A stretch of 34,068 nucleotides of DNA from Tychonema bourrellyi FEM_GT703. Lineage in GTDB: Bacteria > Cyanobacteriota > Cyanobacteriia > Cyanobacteriales > Microcoleaceae. The notes beneath the pieces were generated by a model, which saw only the letters and a program-made list of their open reading frames with translations, did not search any database and was not told the origin of the DNA. Of this stretch, positions 15,849 to 25,311 are shown one piece after another (position 1 is the first letter of the stretch; each line of letters opens with the position of its first letter). Location: positions 1-34,068 of the forward strand of contig NZ_NXIB02000020.1 of the NCBI RefSeq assembly GCF_002412335.2, in the 5' to 3' direction. The position numbers were made by a program, and so were the translations under genes.

Positions 15849-16043
15849 CCCACAGGTTGCTACAATCCGGCTTGGCGCGGCTTTGCTATCCTGTGGGATC
15901 GAGCTTGCACCAGCATACAGCAGTCCGTTGACTGCTTGTTAGGGAAGACGCAAGCAATTTTCAAGGCAAGTAATTAATAGCTTGTAAAAGTATAGTCATT
16001 TATGTATGACATGGGAGGCGTGAATTCCTCCCCTTTCTTTTTT
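15849..16043 (+). ncRNA. Candidate structured small RNA with its own terminator
   Basis: CCCACAGG (15849-15856) pairs with CCTGTGGG (15890-15897). About 115 nt later GGGAGG (16013-16018) pairs with CCTCCC (16027-16032), followed by CTTTCTTTTTT. A plus-strand Rho-independent terminator here has no plus-strand protein gene to serve, because prk runs the other way. A small RNA starting near 15840-15870 (TACAAT at 15861-15866 could be a -10 box) is one explanation; antisense transcription from the prk leader is another. No known RNA family was recognised. Confidence 0.3.
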
Positions 16044-16208
16044 ACTTCGAGCGGATTGACCCGCCTGGGCTGAACTACGCAGCTCTCTATCCCATCGCAC
16101 AAGGCATTTGGGATTGCTTGGGGCATAAGATCTTACGATCTATTAACGCTAACTTTAGTTGTTAATCTTACCAGAATGCGATCGCCCACTACAAACTCAA
16201 CGTCGATC

Positions 16209-16233
16209 GATTTTAGATTTTAGATTTTAGATT
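16209..16233. repeat. Heptad tandem repeat (GATTTTA) x3.5
   Basis: Same heptad and copy number as at 2658-2682. Confidence 0.9.
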
Positions 16234-17027
16234 GGAGAATTATTGAAGAATCGACCCCTCCTCAGCCTGGGGAGGCATAAATCCAGGACTTTGTACCAGG
16301 CTGCTTTCGGTCAATAGGAGTCATTTGTTGCCCGATGCGGTATTCCATCGCCGGCCGCCAATCGAAACGACTTATCGGGGCTGCACCCGCGATCGGGTAA
16401 AATAGTCACAGTACGGTGTGATTCGTTTAGTCTAAATGAGTAAAAATACTCAGGGACGGCTAGTATGGCTCTTAAGCCATAACAACTAAATACACATCTG
16501 AGTGCGGGTCAATCCAAGTCTCAGTCCGCAAGTGCAGCGGTAAAAGCATATCCCCTATCTTGTTAGGTAGCAACTAAAAGGGTAAAGCGGGGATAAAAGG
16601 CAGACTACTGGTAGCCGAAACTGGTAACTGTCGAGCAGGAGTTCATTGTGTAGGAAAACGAAGATGTGACTGAACCATCGTTAGACTAGATGGTTTAACG
16701 GCTGAATCAAGTATAAAACCGTTGTAAAACACGGGTTTAGACTGATTAAGACCAAGCCAAAAGGCAAGGATAGGGCATAGGCGATTTGTACTTCGACCTA
16801 TAAGCACCGCCCATAAACCCGGTGGAGAGCATCACACTAAAAACTCAAACAATGTGTATTTGGAACGAAGTAACTCTCATATATTTCTGGAATCATGTCG
16901 ATTATCCAGTAAGTAGCTAACGAATAATATATGGGAGAGGGATTGTATCAGAAGCCAATGCTCTGTTGTAATAACAGAGATATGCAGACAGGTACACGGT
17001 AACTTCAAGGATAGGAACTTAGTAGCA

Positions 17028-18701
17028 ATGAATAAGTCTAAAACGCGGGACAACCCGACGGTGGAATGGAATCAAATCAATTGGCGAAAAGCCGAAAGAT
17101 TGACATTCAAGTTGCAAAAACGTATCTATCGAGCAAGTGAGCGTGGCGACGTTAAAGCAGTTCGGAAGCTTCAAAAGACCTTGATTAATTCATGGTCTAA
17201 TAAGGTTCTAGCGGTACGACGGGTCACACAAGACAATACTGGGAAGCGTACAGCAGGTGTGGATGGTATCAAATTACTAACCCCGAAGCAACGCTTGGAG
17301 CTAGTAAGTCAACTCAAAACAACTGGTAAATCACAACCGACACGTCGGGTAATGATACCAAAGCCAGGTACTAATGAGTCTAGACCATTAGGCATACCCA
17401 CAATGTACGACCGCGCCTTACAAGCAGTTGTAAAATCAGCTCTTGAGCCAGAATGGGAAGCTCGTTTTGAGCCAAACTCCTATGGTTTTAGACCCGGTAG
17501 GTCGTGTCACGATGCGATTGGAGCTATTTTTGACAGTATCAGATACAAAGCCAAATATGTGCTAGACGCTGATATTGCCAAATGCTTTGACCGCATTAAT
17601 CACAAAGCATTACTTGACAAAATCAATACCTATCCAGGACTCCGAAGACAAATTAAGTCCTGGCTTAAAAGCGGGGTATTAGACCAAGGTGAAATCTTCC
17701 CAACTAAGGACGGCACACCACAAGGTGGGGTTATTTCCCCACTTCTGGCTAACATAGCCTTACACGGAATGGAAGAACGGGTTAAACAATTCGTTGGAAA
17801 TTCTATTTCCCGACGGAACGAAATCAGTTTAATCCGGTACGCCGATGATTTTGTGATTATTCACAAAGACATTGAAGTAATACTAGCCTGTCAGAAGATA
17901 ATTGCAGAATGGTTAAGTGATTTAGGCTTAGAATTAAAACCAAGTAAAACAAAATTAACCCACACCCTCAACGAATACAATGGAAATGTTGGGTTTGAGT
18001 TTTTAGGATTCCATGTACAACAACATAAGGTAGGTAACTACCGAAGTGCCAAAAATACACACGGAATACCACTCGGTTTTAAGACATTAATCACTCCGTC
18101 AAAGCCCAAAGTCAAAGCTCATCTTGTAAAAATTGAAAAAGTAATAGATACTCATAGCCACTCCCCCCAATATGCCTTAATCAAAAGGCTTAATCCAATA
18201 ATTAGGGGATGGTCCAACTATTACTCAACAGTAGTAAGTAAAGAAACCTTTAACAAGGTGGATAACCTTACTTACGACAAATTAAGAGCATGGGCTAGAA
18301 GACGGGGAAAAGGTAGCATCAACAAAGACAAATACTGGCGAACAGTAGGCGACAGAAATTGGTGTTTCAGCACAGAAGAAGGTTTAGAGCTAACCCAACA
18401 CCAAGCAACGCCTATTATAAGGCACGTTAAAGTAAAAGGCAACTCAACACCTTACGACGGTGACTGGATTTACTGGAGCAAGAGACGGGGAGAATACCCA
18501 GAAACGCCGACAAGAGTGGCAACACTATTAAAAGCACAAAAAGGTAAATGTACCCACTGTGGTCTGTACTTCACACCTACGGACACTGTAGAAGTTGACC
18601 ATATCCAACCCCGCTCCCTAGGCGGTAAGGATGAGTATAAAAACCTCCAACTTCTGCATAAGCACTGTCACGACACAAAAACGGAAAATGACGATTCATA
18701 A
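17028..18701 (+). CDS. ltrA: Group II intron maturase: reverse transcriptase + X domain + HNH endonuclease
   Basis: 557-aa multifunctional protein that assists splicing and drives retrohoming. The reverse transcriptase (about 60-330) includes MIPKPGTNESRPLGIPT (RT2 region), SYGFRPGRSCHDA, DADIAKCFDRIN (catalytic Asp) and RYADDF (catalytic YADD 271-274). The maturase/X domain (about 360-450) includes RLNPIIRGWSNYYS. The C-terminal HNH nuclease has CTHC (508-511), EVDHIQP (D524, H525), GG and LLHKHCHDTK. All catalytic residues are present and the frame is unbroken, so it is probably active. AGGAAC lies just upstream of the ATG. The gene sits in intron domain IV. Confidence 0.96.
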   Translation: MNKSKTRDNPTVEWNQINWRKAERLTFKLQKRIYRASERGDVKAVRKLQKTLINSWSNKVLAVRRVTQDNTGKRTAGVDGIKLLTPKQRLELVSQLKTTGKSQPTRRVMIPKPGTNESRPLGIPTMYDRALQAVVKSALEPEWEARFEPNSYGFRPGRSCHDAIGAIFDSIRYKAKYVLDADIAKCFDRINHKALLDKINTYPGLRRQIKSWLKSGVLDQGEIFPTKDGTPQGGVISPLLANIALHGMEERVKQFVGNSISRRNEISLIRYADDFVIIHKDIEVILACQKIIAEWLSDLGLELKPSKTKLTHTLNEYNGNVGFEFLGFHVQQHKVGNYRSAKNTHGIPLGFKTLITPSKPKVKAHLVKIEKVIDTHSHSPQYALIKRLNPIIRGWSNYYSTVVSKETFNKVDNLTYDKLRAWARRRGKGSINKDKYWRTVGDRNWCFSTEEGLELTQHQATPIIRHVKVKGNSTPYDGDWIYWSKRRGEYPETPTRVATLLKAQKGKCTHCGLYFTPTDTVEVDHIQPRSLGGKDEYKNLQLLHKHCHDTKTENDDS

Positions 18702-18762
18702 GCAAGAACCATCATAACATCCGTTTTGAATTGTATCCTTAACAAAGGATGAAGATATCGAG

Positions 18763-18798
18763 GAGCCGGATGAGGCGAAAGTTTCACGTCCGGTTCTG
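18763..18798 (+). ncRNA. Group II intron domain V
   Basis: A 36-nt hairpin opening GAGCCGGATGAGG and closing ACGTCCGGTTCTG around a GAAA tetraloop. It carries the AGC catalytic triad and the 2-nt bulge of domain V, the catalytic heart of the ribozyme. Confidence 0.9.
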
Positions 18799-18800
18799 AA

Positions 18801-18838
18801 GGAGAGATAGGGGTAGAAATGCCCCTATCGACTCTAAC
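18801..18838 (+). ncRNA. Group II intron domain VI and 3' splice site
   Basis: GATAGGGG pairs with CCCCTATC, and GAG with CTC, leaving an unpaired A near CGACTC that is a good branch-point candidate. The intron end is predicted at TAAC. Confidence 0.7.
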
Positions 18839-20281
<1,443 letters not shown>

Positions 20282-20303
20282 TGTGTAGGTGATTTAATCT
20301 GAG

Positions 20304-20340
20304 TTGTAGGGCGGGCATTGCTCGCCCTACAATTGTTTTA
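20304..20340 (+). terminator. petH terminator
   Basis: TTGTAGGGCGGGC and GCTCGCCCTACAA form a 13-bp stem with one mismatch, followed by TTGTTTTA. It begins 23 nt after the petH stop. Confidence 0.7.
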
Positions 20341-20357
20341 GATAGAAATGTAGAAAT

Positions 20358-20437
20358 GTAGGTTGGGTAGAGCGTCAGCGAAACCCAACACAGGATTTTA
20401 GAAGAGTTGGGTTTCGCTCGCGCTCTACCCAACCTAC
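20358..20437. repeat. GTAGGTTGGG palindrome (80 bp)
   Basis: Outer arms GTAGGTTGGGTAGAGCG / CGCTCTACCCAACCTAC enclose inner arms GCGAAACCCAAC / GTTGGGTTTCGC. This nested palindrome recurs at seven places in the window. Confidence 0.92.
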
Positions 20438-20468
20438 ACTATCTACCTACGTCGAAGGGCTCAGGAAC

Positions 20469-20535
20469 CGCGTCAGCGAAACCCAACACTGGATTGTAGA
20501 AGAGTTGGGTTTCGCTCGCGCTCTACCCAACCTAC
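20469..20535. repeat. GTAGGTTGGG palindrome, left arm truncated
   Basis: It begins at CGTCAGCGAAACCCAAC, lacking the first 12 or so bases, and ends CTCTACCCAACCTAC. It is almost identical to the copy just upstream. Confidence 0.88.
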
Positions 20536-20539
20536 ACTA

Positions 20540-20638
20540 TAGCAATCCTAAATGAGTCGTAAAGTTTTTTACCCCACCCCAACCCTCCCCTTACTAAGGG
20601 GAGGGAGTAAGAAATTCACAAATGATTTAGGATTGCTA
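20540..20638. mobile_element. MITE with TAGCAATCC inverted ends and TA target duplication
   Basis: Ends TAGCAATCCTAAAT and ATGATTTAGGATTGCTA form terminal inverted repeats; an inner CCCTCCCC...GGGGAGGG stem is present. TA flanks both sides (20538-20539, 20639-20640), a target duplication typical of IS630/mariner-mobilised MITEs. Removing it restores CCTACACTATCTACAC, which fits the related locus at 27.9 kb. Confidence 0.8.
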
Positions 20639-20650
20639 TATCTACACTAT

Positions 20651-20704
20651 CTACATTTTACCTGTGAGGGGCATTAGCCTTTCTTGATTCGCCAACAGTC
20701 TCTT
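20651..20704 (-). pseudogene. tnpB (IS200/IS605 family) 3'-end remnant A
   Basis: The minus strand encodes KRLLANQERLMPLTGKM and a TAG stop. By itself this is not diagnostic, but it is homologous to remnant B (27908-28185), which carries the TnpB signature RDINAAIN. The palindrome array begins just after the stop. Confidence 0.6.
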
Positions 20705-20800
20705 TCAACCCCTACTATACAAACAAAGTCCGCCTGCGCGGACTAAGAAATAAAGTGTAAAATATAAAGCAAGCTCACCGAAAAAGGGAGATGACTGAAC

Positions 20801-21535
20801 ATGGTCTTAATTTCCACCCAAAAACTGACATTTCAAGAGTATCTGAACTACCAGGGAGAATCGGGTGTTTGTTATGAATTATATCGGGGAGAGATAATTG
20901 AAATGCCAACACCCACAGCTATACATATCAAAATCATTGCATTTTTGGTTTACCAGTTCCGATGCTTCTTTGCAGCACACAATCTACCCCTAGTTGCAGT
21001 TGTGACTACCGCAGTCCGAACCGAGGAAAATTCTTCGCGCGTTCCCGATGTATTGATTTGTACTCAAAGTCTTTGGGAACAAATCTGTGCGAAGCCTGGT
21101 TCCGCAATCCTGGATTTTGAAGAAAAACCGCTGTTAGTGATCGAAGTTACCAGTCAAAATTGGCGGGATGACTACATCCGTAAACGGGCAGAATATGACT
21201 TGATTGATATTCCTGAATATTGGATTGTAGACCCAAATCAACCAAAAATTCGAGTCTGTAGCCGTCCTGAAAATGAAGGTAGTTACTCTCAGCAAGAATT
21301 TTTGCCGGGACAGCAAGTTCAGTCTGTACAGTTCGCTGAATTTATTCTATCGGTGAATCAAGTGCTATCTCCACCGCTGGTAGAAGATTTGATTCGAGAA
21401 GAACAAGCACAGCTACAACAGTTAGGACAGCAAAATCAGCAGGTAGGACGGCAAAATCAGCAGCTAGAACAGCAAGTTGAAAGATTATCACAGCGGCTTC
21501 GAGAAATGGGGGTAGATATCGATACAGAACTTTGA
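20801..21535 (+). CDS. Uma2 family (DUF820) endonuclease-like protein with coiled-coil tail
   Basis: 244-aa protein of the Uma2/DUF820 family, very abundant in cyanobacteria and related in fold to PD-(D/E)XK nucleases; the biological role is not established. Family features: YELYRGEIIEMPTPTAIH (about 25-42), VPDVLIC (catalytic Asp region, about 79-85), PLLVIEVTSQNWRDDYIRKRAEYDLIDIPEYWIVDP (about 109-144; ExK-like pattern EV...K). A Gln-rich coiled coil (EEQAQLQQLGQQNQQV and on, about 200-236) ends the protein. GGGAG lies upstream of the ATG. It is a single gene flanked by repeats. Confidence 0.9.
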   Translation: MVLISTQKLTFQEYLNYQGESGVCYELYRGEIIEMPTPTAIHIKIIAFLVYQFRCFFAAHNLPLVAVVTTAVRTEENSSRVPDVLICTQSLWEQICAKPGSAILDFEEKPLLVIEVTSQNWRDDYIRKRAEYDLIDIPEYWIVDPNQPKIRVCSRPENEGSYSQQEFLPGQQVQSVQFAEFILSVNQVLSPPLVEDLIREEQAQLQQLGQQNQQVGRQNQQLEQQVERLSQRLREMGVDIDTEL

Positions 21536-21568
21536 TTTGTAATATTAAGTCTGGTTGATTAGTCACCT

Positions 21569-21601
21569 AGAGCCCCGACTTCTTTAACAAGTCGGGGCTC
21601 T
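21569..21601. terminator. Strong hairpin after the first Uma2 gene
   Basis: AGAGCCCCGACTT (21569-21581) pairs perfectly over 13 bp with AAGTCGGGGCTCT (21589-21601), with a 7-nt loop. No U-tract follows; it is probably a terminator-like dispersed repeat. Confidence 0.6.
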
Positions 21602-21680
21602 GAGTATTGGGCTTACTTCATAACAAATTGCTTGATTATCGTACAATGATTGTAGATTAGAGTTTCAACGGGTCAAAGTC

Positions 21681-22979
21681 GTGGCTTTCAAAATTGGTTT
21701 GCTAGGTTTGGGTACAGTTGGTGCGGGAACGGCAGAGATTTTGCTCTCCCCAGATGGCCGCCATCCGCTGTTGCAGGAATTGGAAATCTATCGGGTGGGT
21801 GTGCGCGATATTTCTCGAACTCGGTCTTTACAATTGCCAGAAAATGTGCTGACAACTGACCTGGAAGCGATCGCAACTGACCCTCAAGTTGATATTGTAG
21901 TAGAACTGATCGGGGGATTGGAACCGGCGCGATCGCTAATTTTACAAGCTATTGCCAGCGGCAAGCACGTTGTCACCGCGAACAAAGCTGTGATTTCCCG
22001 TTACGGTCAAGAAATATTTGAAGCAGCGAACGAAAAAGGTGTTTATGTAATGTCAGAAGCTGCTGTCGGCGGCGGCATTCCAGTCATCCAAACTCTCAAA
22101 CAATCGTTAGGTGCTAACCGCATTCAAACAGTGATCGGCATTGTCAACGGCACAACTAATTACATCCTGACGCGGATGCAAACAGAAGGTGCAGACTTTG
22201 CCGAAGTCCTCGCCGATGCACAGCAATTAGGTTACGCTGAAGCTGACCCCACAGCCGATGTAGATGGATTAGATGCTGCTGATAAAATAGCTATTTTAGC
22301 TTCGCTAGCTTTTGGCGGACGCATCAATTTAAAAGATGTTTACTGCGAAGGTATCAGACAAGTTAGTGCAGCCGATATTGACTACGCCGATAAGCTGGGA
22401 TTTGTAATTAAATTGCTAGCTATTGCTCAAGATATCAAGTCAAAACCTGATACAGAAATGCTTTCAATTAGAGTGCATCCTACCTTTGTCCCGAAAACTC
22501 ATCCGCTGGCGAGTGTCAATGGTGTTTATAATGCAATTTTAGTGGAAGGAGAGCCGATCGGACAATTGATGTTGTACGGGCGCGGTGCCGGTGCCGGGCC
22601 GACAGCTAGCGCGGTAGTATCCGACATGATGAATATTGCGGCAATTCTGAAAACCGAAACTGTTCCTATTCCCCATCCTTTGCTGAGTTGCACTCACCAA
22701 CACTACTGCAAAATTGCCCCTATGCAGGAACTTGTAACGCGATTTTATGCTCGGTTTCTGACGCTGGATCATCCGGGCGTAATTGGTAAACTCGGCACTT
22801 GTTTCGGCGAACATAAAGTTAGTTTAGAATCTGTTGTGCAGACGGGAATTCACGGCGATTTAGCAGAAATTGTGGTGGTTACTCACGATGTTAGGGAAGG
22901 CAATTTCCAACAGGCTATTGATGAAATTAGGGCGATGGAATCAATCGATAGTATTGCTAGCATTCTCCGAGTTCTGTAA
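21681..22979 (+). CDS. hom: Homoserine dehydrogenase
   Basis: 432-aa enzyme that reduces aspartate semialdehyde to homoserine with NAD(P)H, at the branch to threonine and methionine. The Rossmann motif GLLGLGTVGAGT is at 6-17. VVTANKAVIS (K102) and GIVNGTTNYILTRM mark the cofactor and catalytic core; ADPTADVDGLDAADKIAIL is the substrate-binding segment with the catalytic Lys. A C-terminal ACT domain (about 352-428, FLTLDHPGVIGKLGTCFGEH) suggests feedback control by threonine. It is the monofunctional type, not fused to aspartokinase. The GTG start gives the conserved MAFKIGLLG N-terminus. Confidence 0.97.
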   Translation: MAFKIGLLGLGTVGAGTAEILLSPDGRHPLLQELEIYRVGVRDISRTRSLQLPENVLTTDLEAIATDPQVDIVVELIGGLEPARSLILQAIASGKHVVTANKAVISRYGQEIFEAANEKGVYVMSEAAVGGGIPVIQTLKQSLGANRIQTVIGIVNGTTNYILTRMQTEGADFAEVLADAQQLGYAEADPTADVDGLDAADKIAILASLAFGGRINLKDVYCEGIRQVSAADIDYADKLGFVIKLLAIAQDIKSKPDTEMLSIRVHPTFVPKTHPLASVNGVYNAILVEGEPIGQLMLYGRGAGAGPTASAVVSDMMNIAAILKTETVPIPHPLLSCTHQHYCKIAPMQELVTRFYARFLTLDHPGVIGKLGTCFGEHKVSLESVVQTGIHGDLAEIVVVTHDVREGNFQQAIDEIRAMESIDSIASILRVL

Positions 22980-23104
22980 AAATCGATCGAACACTCTTTT
23001 CGCCAATATTAACGGCAAACTTCACCAATTTCTGATGTCCTATAGCTAGCAATTTCGCCTGTTACAGAACTTTTTGTACAAAACTTTCCTTGTTTCTTTA
23101 GATT

Positions 23105-23145
23105 CGCCTGATTGTCGGTTCGATCGCCTGATTGTCGGTTCGATC
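23105..23145. repeat. 20-bp direct repeat downstream of hom
   Basis: CGCCTGATTGTCGGTTCGAT occurs twice in tandem (23105-23124 and 23125-23144, to the nearest base or two). Confidence 0.85.
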
Positions 23146-23191
23146 AAATCAATGACATGGCGATCGACTGACTCACTCTTTTAAGATACAA

Positions 23192-23248
23192 GGGGCGGGT
23201 AAACCTGCCAATAATTGCCTGAAACCAACAATCTCGTAAACCCGCCCC
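23192..23248. repeat. GGGGCGGGT inverted-repeat element (copy 2)
   Basis: GGGGCGGGTAAAC and TAAACCCGCCCC flank a spacer of about 33 nt. It is related to the element at 8395-8450. Confidence 0.8.
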
Positions 23249-23274
23249 CACCCAGCGACTCGATGAAATTGCGA

Positions 23275-23670
23275 TTAATTAAACAGAAACAAACCCGGAT
23301 TCACATGAAAAAACTCTTCCAAAGCCTCAGCTTGTTTTTTAGTGATTTCTAGCTTACTGTTAACGATTGCTGTTGCCATCTCAATTGTGCCAACAATTTC
23401 TACTAAATCTGCTGGTTCTAAACTCCTAGCATCCATCAAGTGCAGAAGTCTTGAGTGGGGAGTTGAAGCATTCAGTTGATAGTGATTTTCTTCAAAATCA
23501 TCAATTAGTTTGACTAAGAGTTCTAGCAGAGTATCTTTTTCGAGAGTTAGATTTTTCCGAGACAGCAAGCTTTCAACGATTTCTAAAAATATCTCGTTTT
23601 CATCTGCATTTTTGATGATCCGAGGTTGATATTGAGATAGCAAGCTGCTGTACTTGTCGGAGTCAAACAT
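23275..23670 (-). CDS. HigA-like antitoxin / XRE-type HTH protein, without a visible toxin
   Basis: 131-aa protein. The C-terminal half (about 72-131: RLLHLMDARSLEPADLVEIVG...KLEITKKQAEALEEFFHVNPGLFL) matches the helix-turn-helix of HigA-type antitoxins, which usually read LMEQ.GLKQ.DL...G....S...NGKR.ISK..AK.LA..F.VSP..F. The N-terminal half is a helical dimer or toxin-binding part. A HigB-type RNase gene normally lies next to it, but the 175 bp upstream hold only repeats and the downstream side is repeat and hom, so it is an orphan. It may act alone as a repressor or be a retained antitoxin. Confidence 0.75.
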   Translation of the reverse strand: MFDSDKYSSLLSQYQPRIIKNADENEIFLEIVESLLSRKNLTLEKDTLLELLVKLIDDFEENHYQLNASTPHSRLLHLMDARSLEPADLVEIVGTIEMATAIVNSKLEITKKQAEALEEFFHVNPGLFLFN

Positions 23671-23769
23671 TTAGCGATCGATCAGATGTTTTGCAGGTAC
23701 CTAATTTTATCAAACTTAAGGGCGATCGCCCAAAACCCAAATTTCACAGTCCTGACGCATCAAAACCCA

Positions 23770-23833
23770 AGAAACCGGGTTTTTTGCGGTTTTTGCACGC
23801 TGTAACGATATTCTCCCAAAAAACCCGGTTTCT
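23770..23833. repeat. Inverted-repeat element, GAAACCGGG type (copy 2)
   Basis: AGAAACCGGGTTTTTT (23770-23785) and its complement at 23818-23833 form a 16-bp perfect stem. It shares its arms with 4441-4504 but the spacer differs in parts. Confidence 0.85.
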
Positions 23834-23845
23834 GGGGTCTCTAAA

Positions 23846-24631
23846 TTACAAATACCGAGTTAATTGTACTCGATACCGTTCCTTCTTCGTAACAGCCACT
23901 TCCCCAATTTCCAATCTTCCCTTACCGCTAACAGCGATTAAATCTCCCGACTTGACATTATGACTAGCTTGAGTGATGTCTTTCCAATTAACTCGGACAT
24001 CGCCACTATCAATTAAATCGACCATTTTGCTGCGAGACATGGCGAATCCAGCAGAAGCGACAGCATCCAATCTCATCGAGGCTTCAACTGTCACCATTTC
24101 TTTCTTTTTTGGTTCTCTAATCTTGAGTTCACTCAACTCAATGCGACGAGTTTTTACTGGAACCGATCGCACTTGTTGCAAACTCATCTCCAAATACTCT
24201 ACCATCTCAGGTATCACGATCGCCTGCGCCCCACGTTCGCCCAACACAATCACATCACCCGTTTTCTCCCGCACAATTCCCGTGCCCAACATCGCCCCCA
24301 AAAAGTCGCGGTGAGAAGCTGTATCGAATAGGAAATTACCAGCGATTTCGATCGCAGCCATGTCAACACTAGCAGAGTCGATCGCAATTTCCGATCGCGC
24401 GATCGCAATTCTTTGTCTTTCCGCCTGCGGATAGCCGCCCCAAGCCACCAATTCCACATCACTCAAACGCTTAAATACAACCTTAGCGTCAGCTAATTCA
24501 GGAGGCGACATAAAATCAGTCAGAGTCACTTCCCAAGTTTTAATAGCTTGTTCGGCGCAGTCAATCACTCGCGCCACCGATTCGCGATTTTCAATACCTT
24601 TTAACAGTTCTTCTCTTTGCAAATTTGCCAT
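23846..24631 (-). CDS. Photosystem II S4 domain protein (YlmH-like)
   Basis: 261-aa RNA-binding protein of the YlmH/PSII-S4 family conserved in cyanobacteria and plastids. The N-terminal two thirds form a conserved domain (FMSPPELADAKVVFKRLSDV; AWGGYPQAERQRIAIA; DFLGAMLGTGIVREKTGDV). The C-terminal S4 domain spans about 185-245 (RLDAVASAGFAMSRSKMVDL, IDSGDVRVNWK, VKSGDLIAVSGKGRLEIGEV). The exact target is unknown; bacterial YlmH proteins act on ribosomes and the name links this branch to photosystem II. It lies 12 nt downstream of the second Uma2 gene on the same strand and may be cotranscribed. Confidence 0.93.
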   Translation of the reverse strand: MANLQREELLKGIENRESVARVIDCAEQAIKTWEVTLTDFMSPPELADAKVVFKRLSDVELVAWGGYPQAERQRIAIARSEIAIDSASVDMAAIEIAGNFLFDTASHRDFLGAMLGTGIVREKTGDVIVLGERGAQAIVIPEMVEYLEMSLQQVRSVPVKTRRIELSELKIREPKKKEMVTVEASMRLDAVASAGFAMSRSKMVDLIDSGDVRVNWKDITQASHNVKSGDLIAVSGKGRLEIGEVAVTKKERYRVQLTRYL

Positions 24632-24643
24632 AATTAAATCAAC

Positions 24644-25234
24644 CTACAAAATATCACTTAAATCCAAAACAAAACCGGGCAATACATCCTCGCCTGACAA
24701 AGTTGCAGGGGAATATAAAATTTCCACATCTTTATCGGGGCGGGAGATTTCAACTTGTCTATTTTTGCGATCGAGCAACCATCCCAACTTTGCTCCATTT
24801 TTGATGTACACTTTCATTTTAGCCCGCAATTTTTCTAATGAATCGCTAGCCGACCGCAATTCCACTACAAAATCAGGACAAATCGGTGCAAATTTCTTTT
24901 TTTGTTCAGCAGTTAAAGCATCCCATTTGTCGCGTCGCACCCAAGCAGCATCGGGAGAAATATCTGAACCGTCGGGCAGTTTAAATCCAGTAGAAGAATC
25001 AAAAGCAAGTCCCAAAGGCTTATTTTGACGGCTCCAAAATTGAAGCTGAAAGCTTAGTTCTGAATTGCAATTACCAGTTTCGCTACCCGTAGGTGGCATA
25101 ATAATTAAGTCTCCATTAGCAGTACGTTCAAATCTTAAATCCCGGTTGTTTTGACACAATTGAAAAAACTGCTCGTCAGTTAATTCGAGCGTTAATTCTA
25201 GGGGAGAATGTAGGGCGATAGTTTGTGATTCCAT
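24644..25234 (-). CDS. Uma2 family (DUF820) endonuclease-like protein
   Basis: 196 aa from the ATG at 25234, which has GGAG 7 nt upstream; an in-frame TTG at 25246 would place that GGAG inside the gene. Family features: ERTANGDLIIMPPTGSETGNCNSELSFQL (about 37-65), SDISPDAAWVRRDKW (about 89-103), PDFVVELRSASDSLEKLRAKMKVYIKNGAKLGWLLD (about 121-156). The nuclease-like core residues (D, E-x-K pattern) are present. It differs clearly from the first Uma2 protein and lacks the coiled-coil tail. It precedes the PSII S4 gene by 12 nt. Confidence 0.92.
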   Translation of the reverse strand: MESQTIALHSPLELTLELTDEQFFQLCQNNRDLRFERTANGDLIIMPPTGSETGNCNSELSFQLQFWSRQNKPLGLAFDSSTGFKLPDGSDISPDAAWVRRDKWDALTAEQKKKFAPICPDFVVELRSASDSLEKLRAKMKVYIKNGAKLGWLLDRKNRQVEISRPDKDVEILYSPATLSGEDVLPGFVLDLSDIL

Positions 25235-25267
25235 AACTGTCTCCAAAAATTAATTGAGTAGAATGAA

Positions 25268-25302
25268 AACAGTTAACAGTTAACAGTCAACCGTTAACAG
25301 TC
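25268..25302. repeat. STRR-like heptad array (AACAGTT/AACAGTC) x5
   Basis: Five heptads with single-base variants, between the second Uma2 gene and the glycine-zipper gene. Same family as 4383-4424. Confidence 0.88.
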
Positions 25303-25311
25303 AACAAATAA

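Larger units (their letters stand above)
15788..16501. other. Intergenic region between prk and the group II intron
   Basis: About 710 bp without a convincing protein gene. It holds the prk upstream region, a long-range hairpin (15849-15897), a plus-strand terminator (16013-16043) and a GATTTTA heptad array (16209-16233). Near the intron it has a short hairpin ATGGCT-CTTA-AGCCAT (16465-16480). The original petH promoter may lie in the last 150 bp, now separated from petH by the intron. Confidence 0.5.
16502..18838 (+). mobile_element. Complete group II intron with maturase ORF
   Basis: The element starts GTGCGGGTC (16502), a GUGYG 5' end, and ends after domain VI at CTCTAAC (18838). Domains I-III are noncoding (16502-17027), the maturase lies in domain IV (17028-18701), and domains V (18763-18798) and VI (18801-18838) follow. 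Total length is about 2.3 kb. All parts needed for splicing and retrohoming look intact. It is inserted in the same orientation as petH, about 240 bp upstream of its start codon. Boundaries are predicted from motifs and could be off by a few bases. Confidence 0.85.
20282..20800. other. Repeat-rich region between petH and the first Uma2 gene
   Basis: No functional gene. In order: petH terminator, two GTAGGTTGGG palindromes, a 99-bp MITE, and the last 17 codons of a tnpB gene on the minus strand. Confidence 0.8.

Noticed and set aside
16502..18838. Retron or diversity-generating element instead of a group II intron
   Set aside because: Domain V, domain VI, a GUGYG start, and maturase plus HNH domains all fit a group II intron; there is no template repeat or msr/msd structure.
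20801..25234. Two Uma2 proteins as a defence island
   Set aside because: Uma2/DUF820 genes are scattered in high copy in cyanobacteria, and no defence genes accompany these two.
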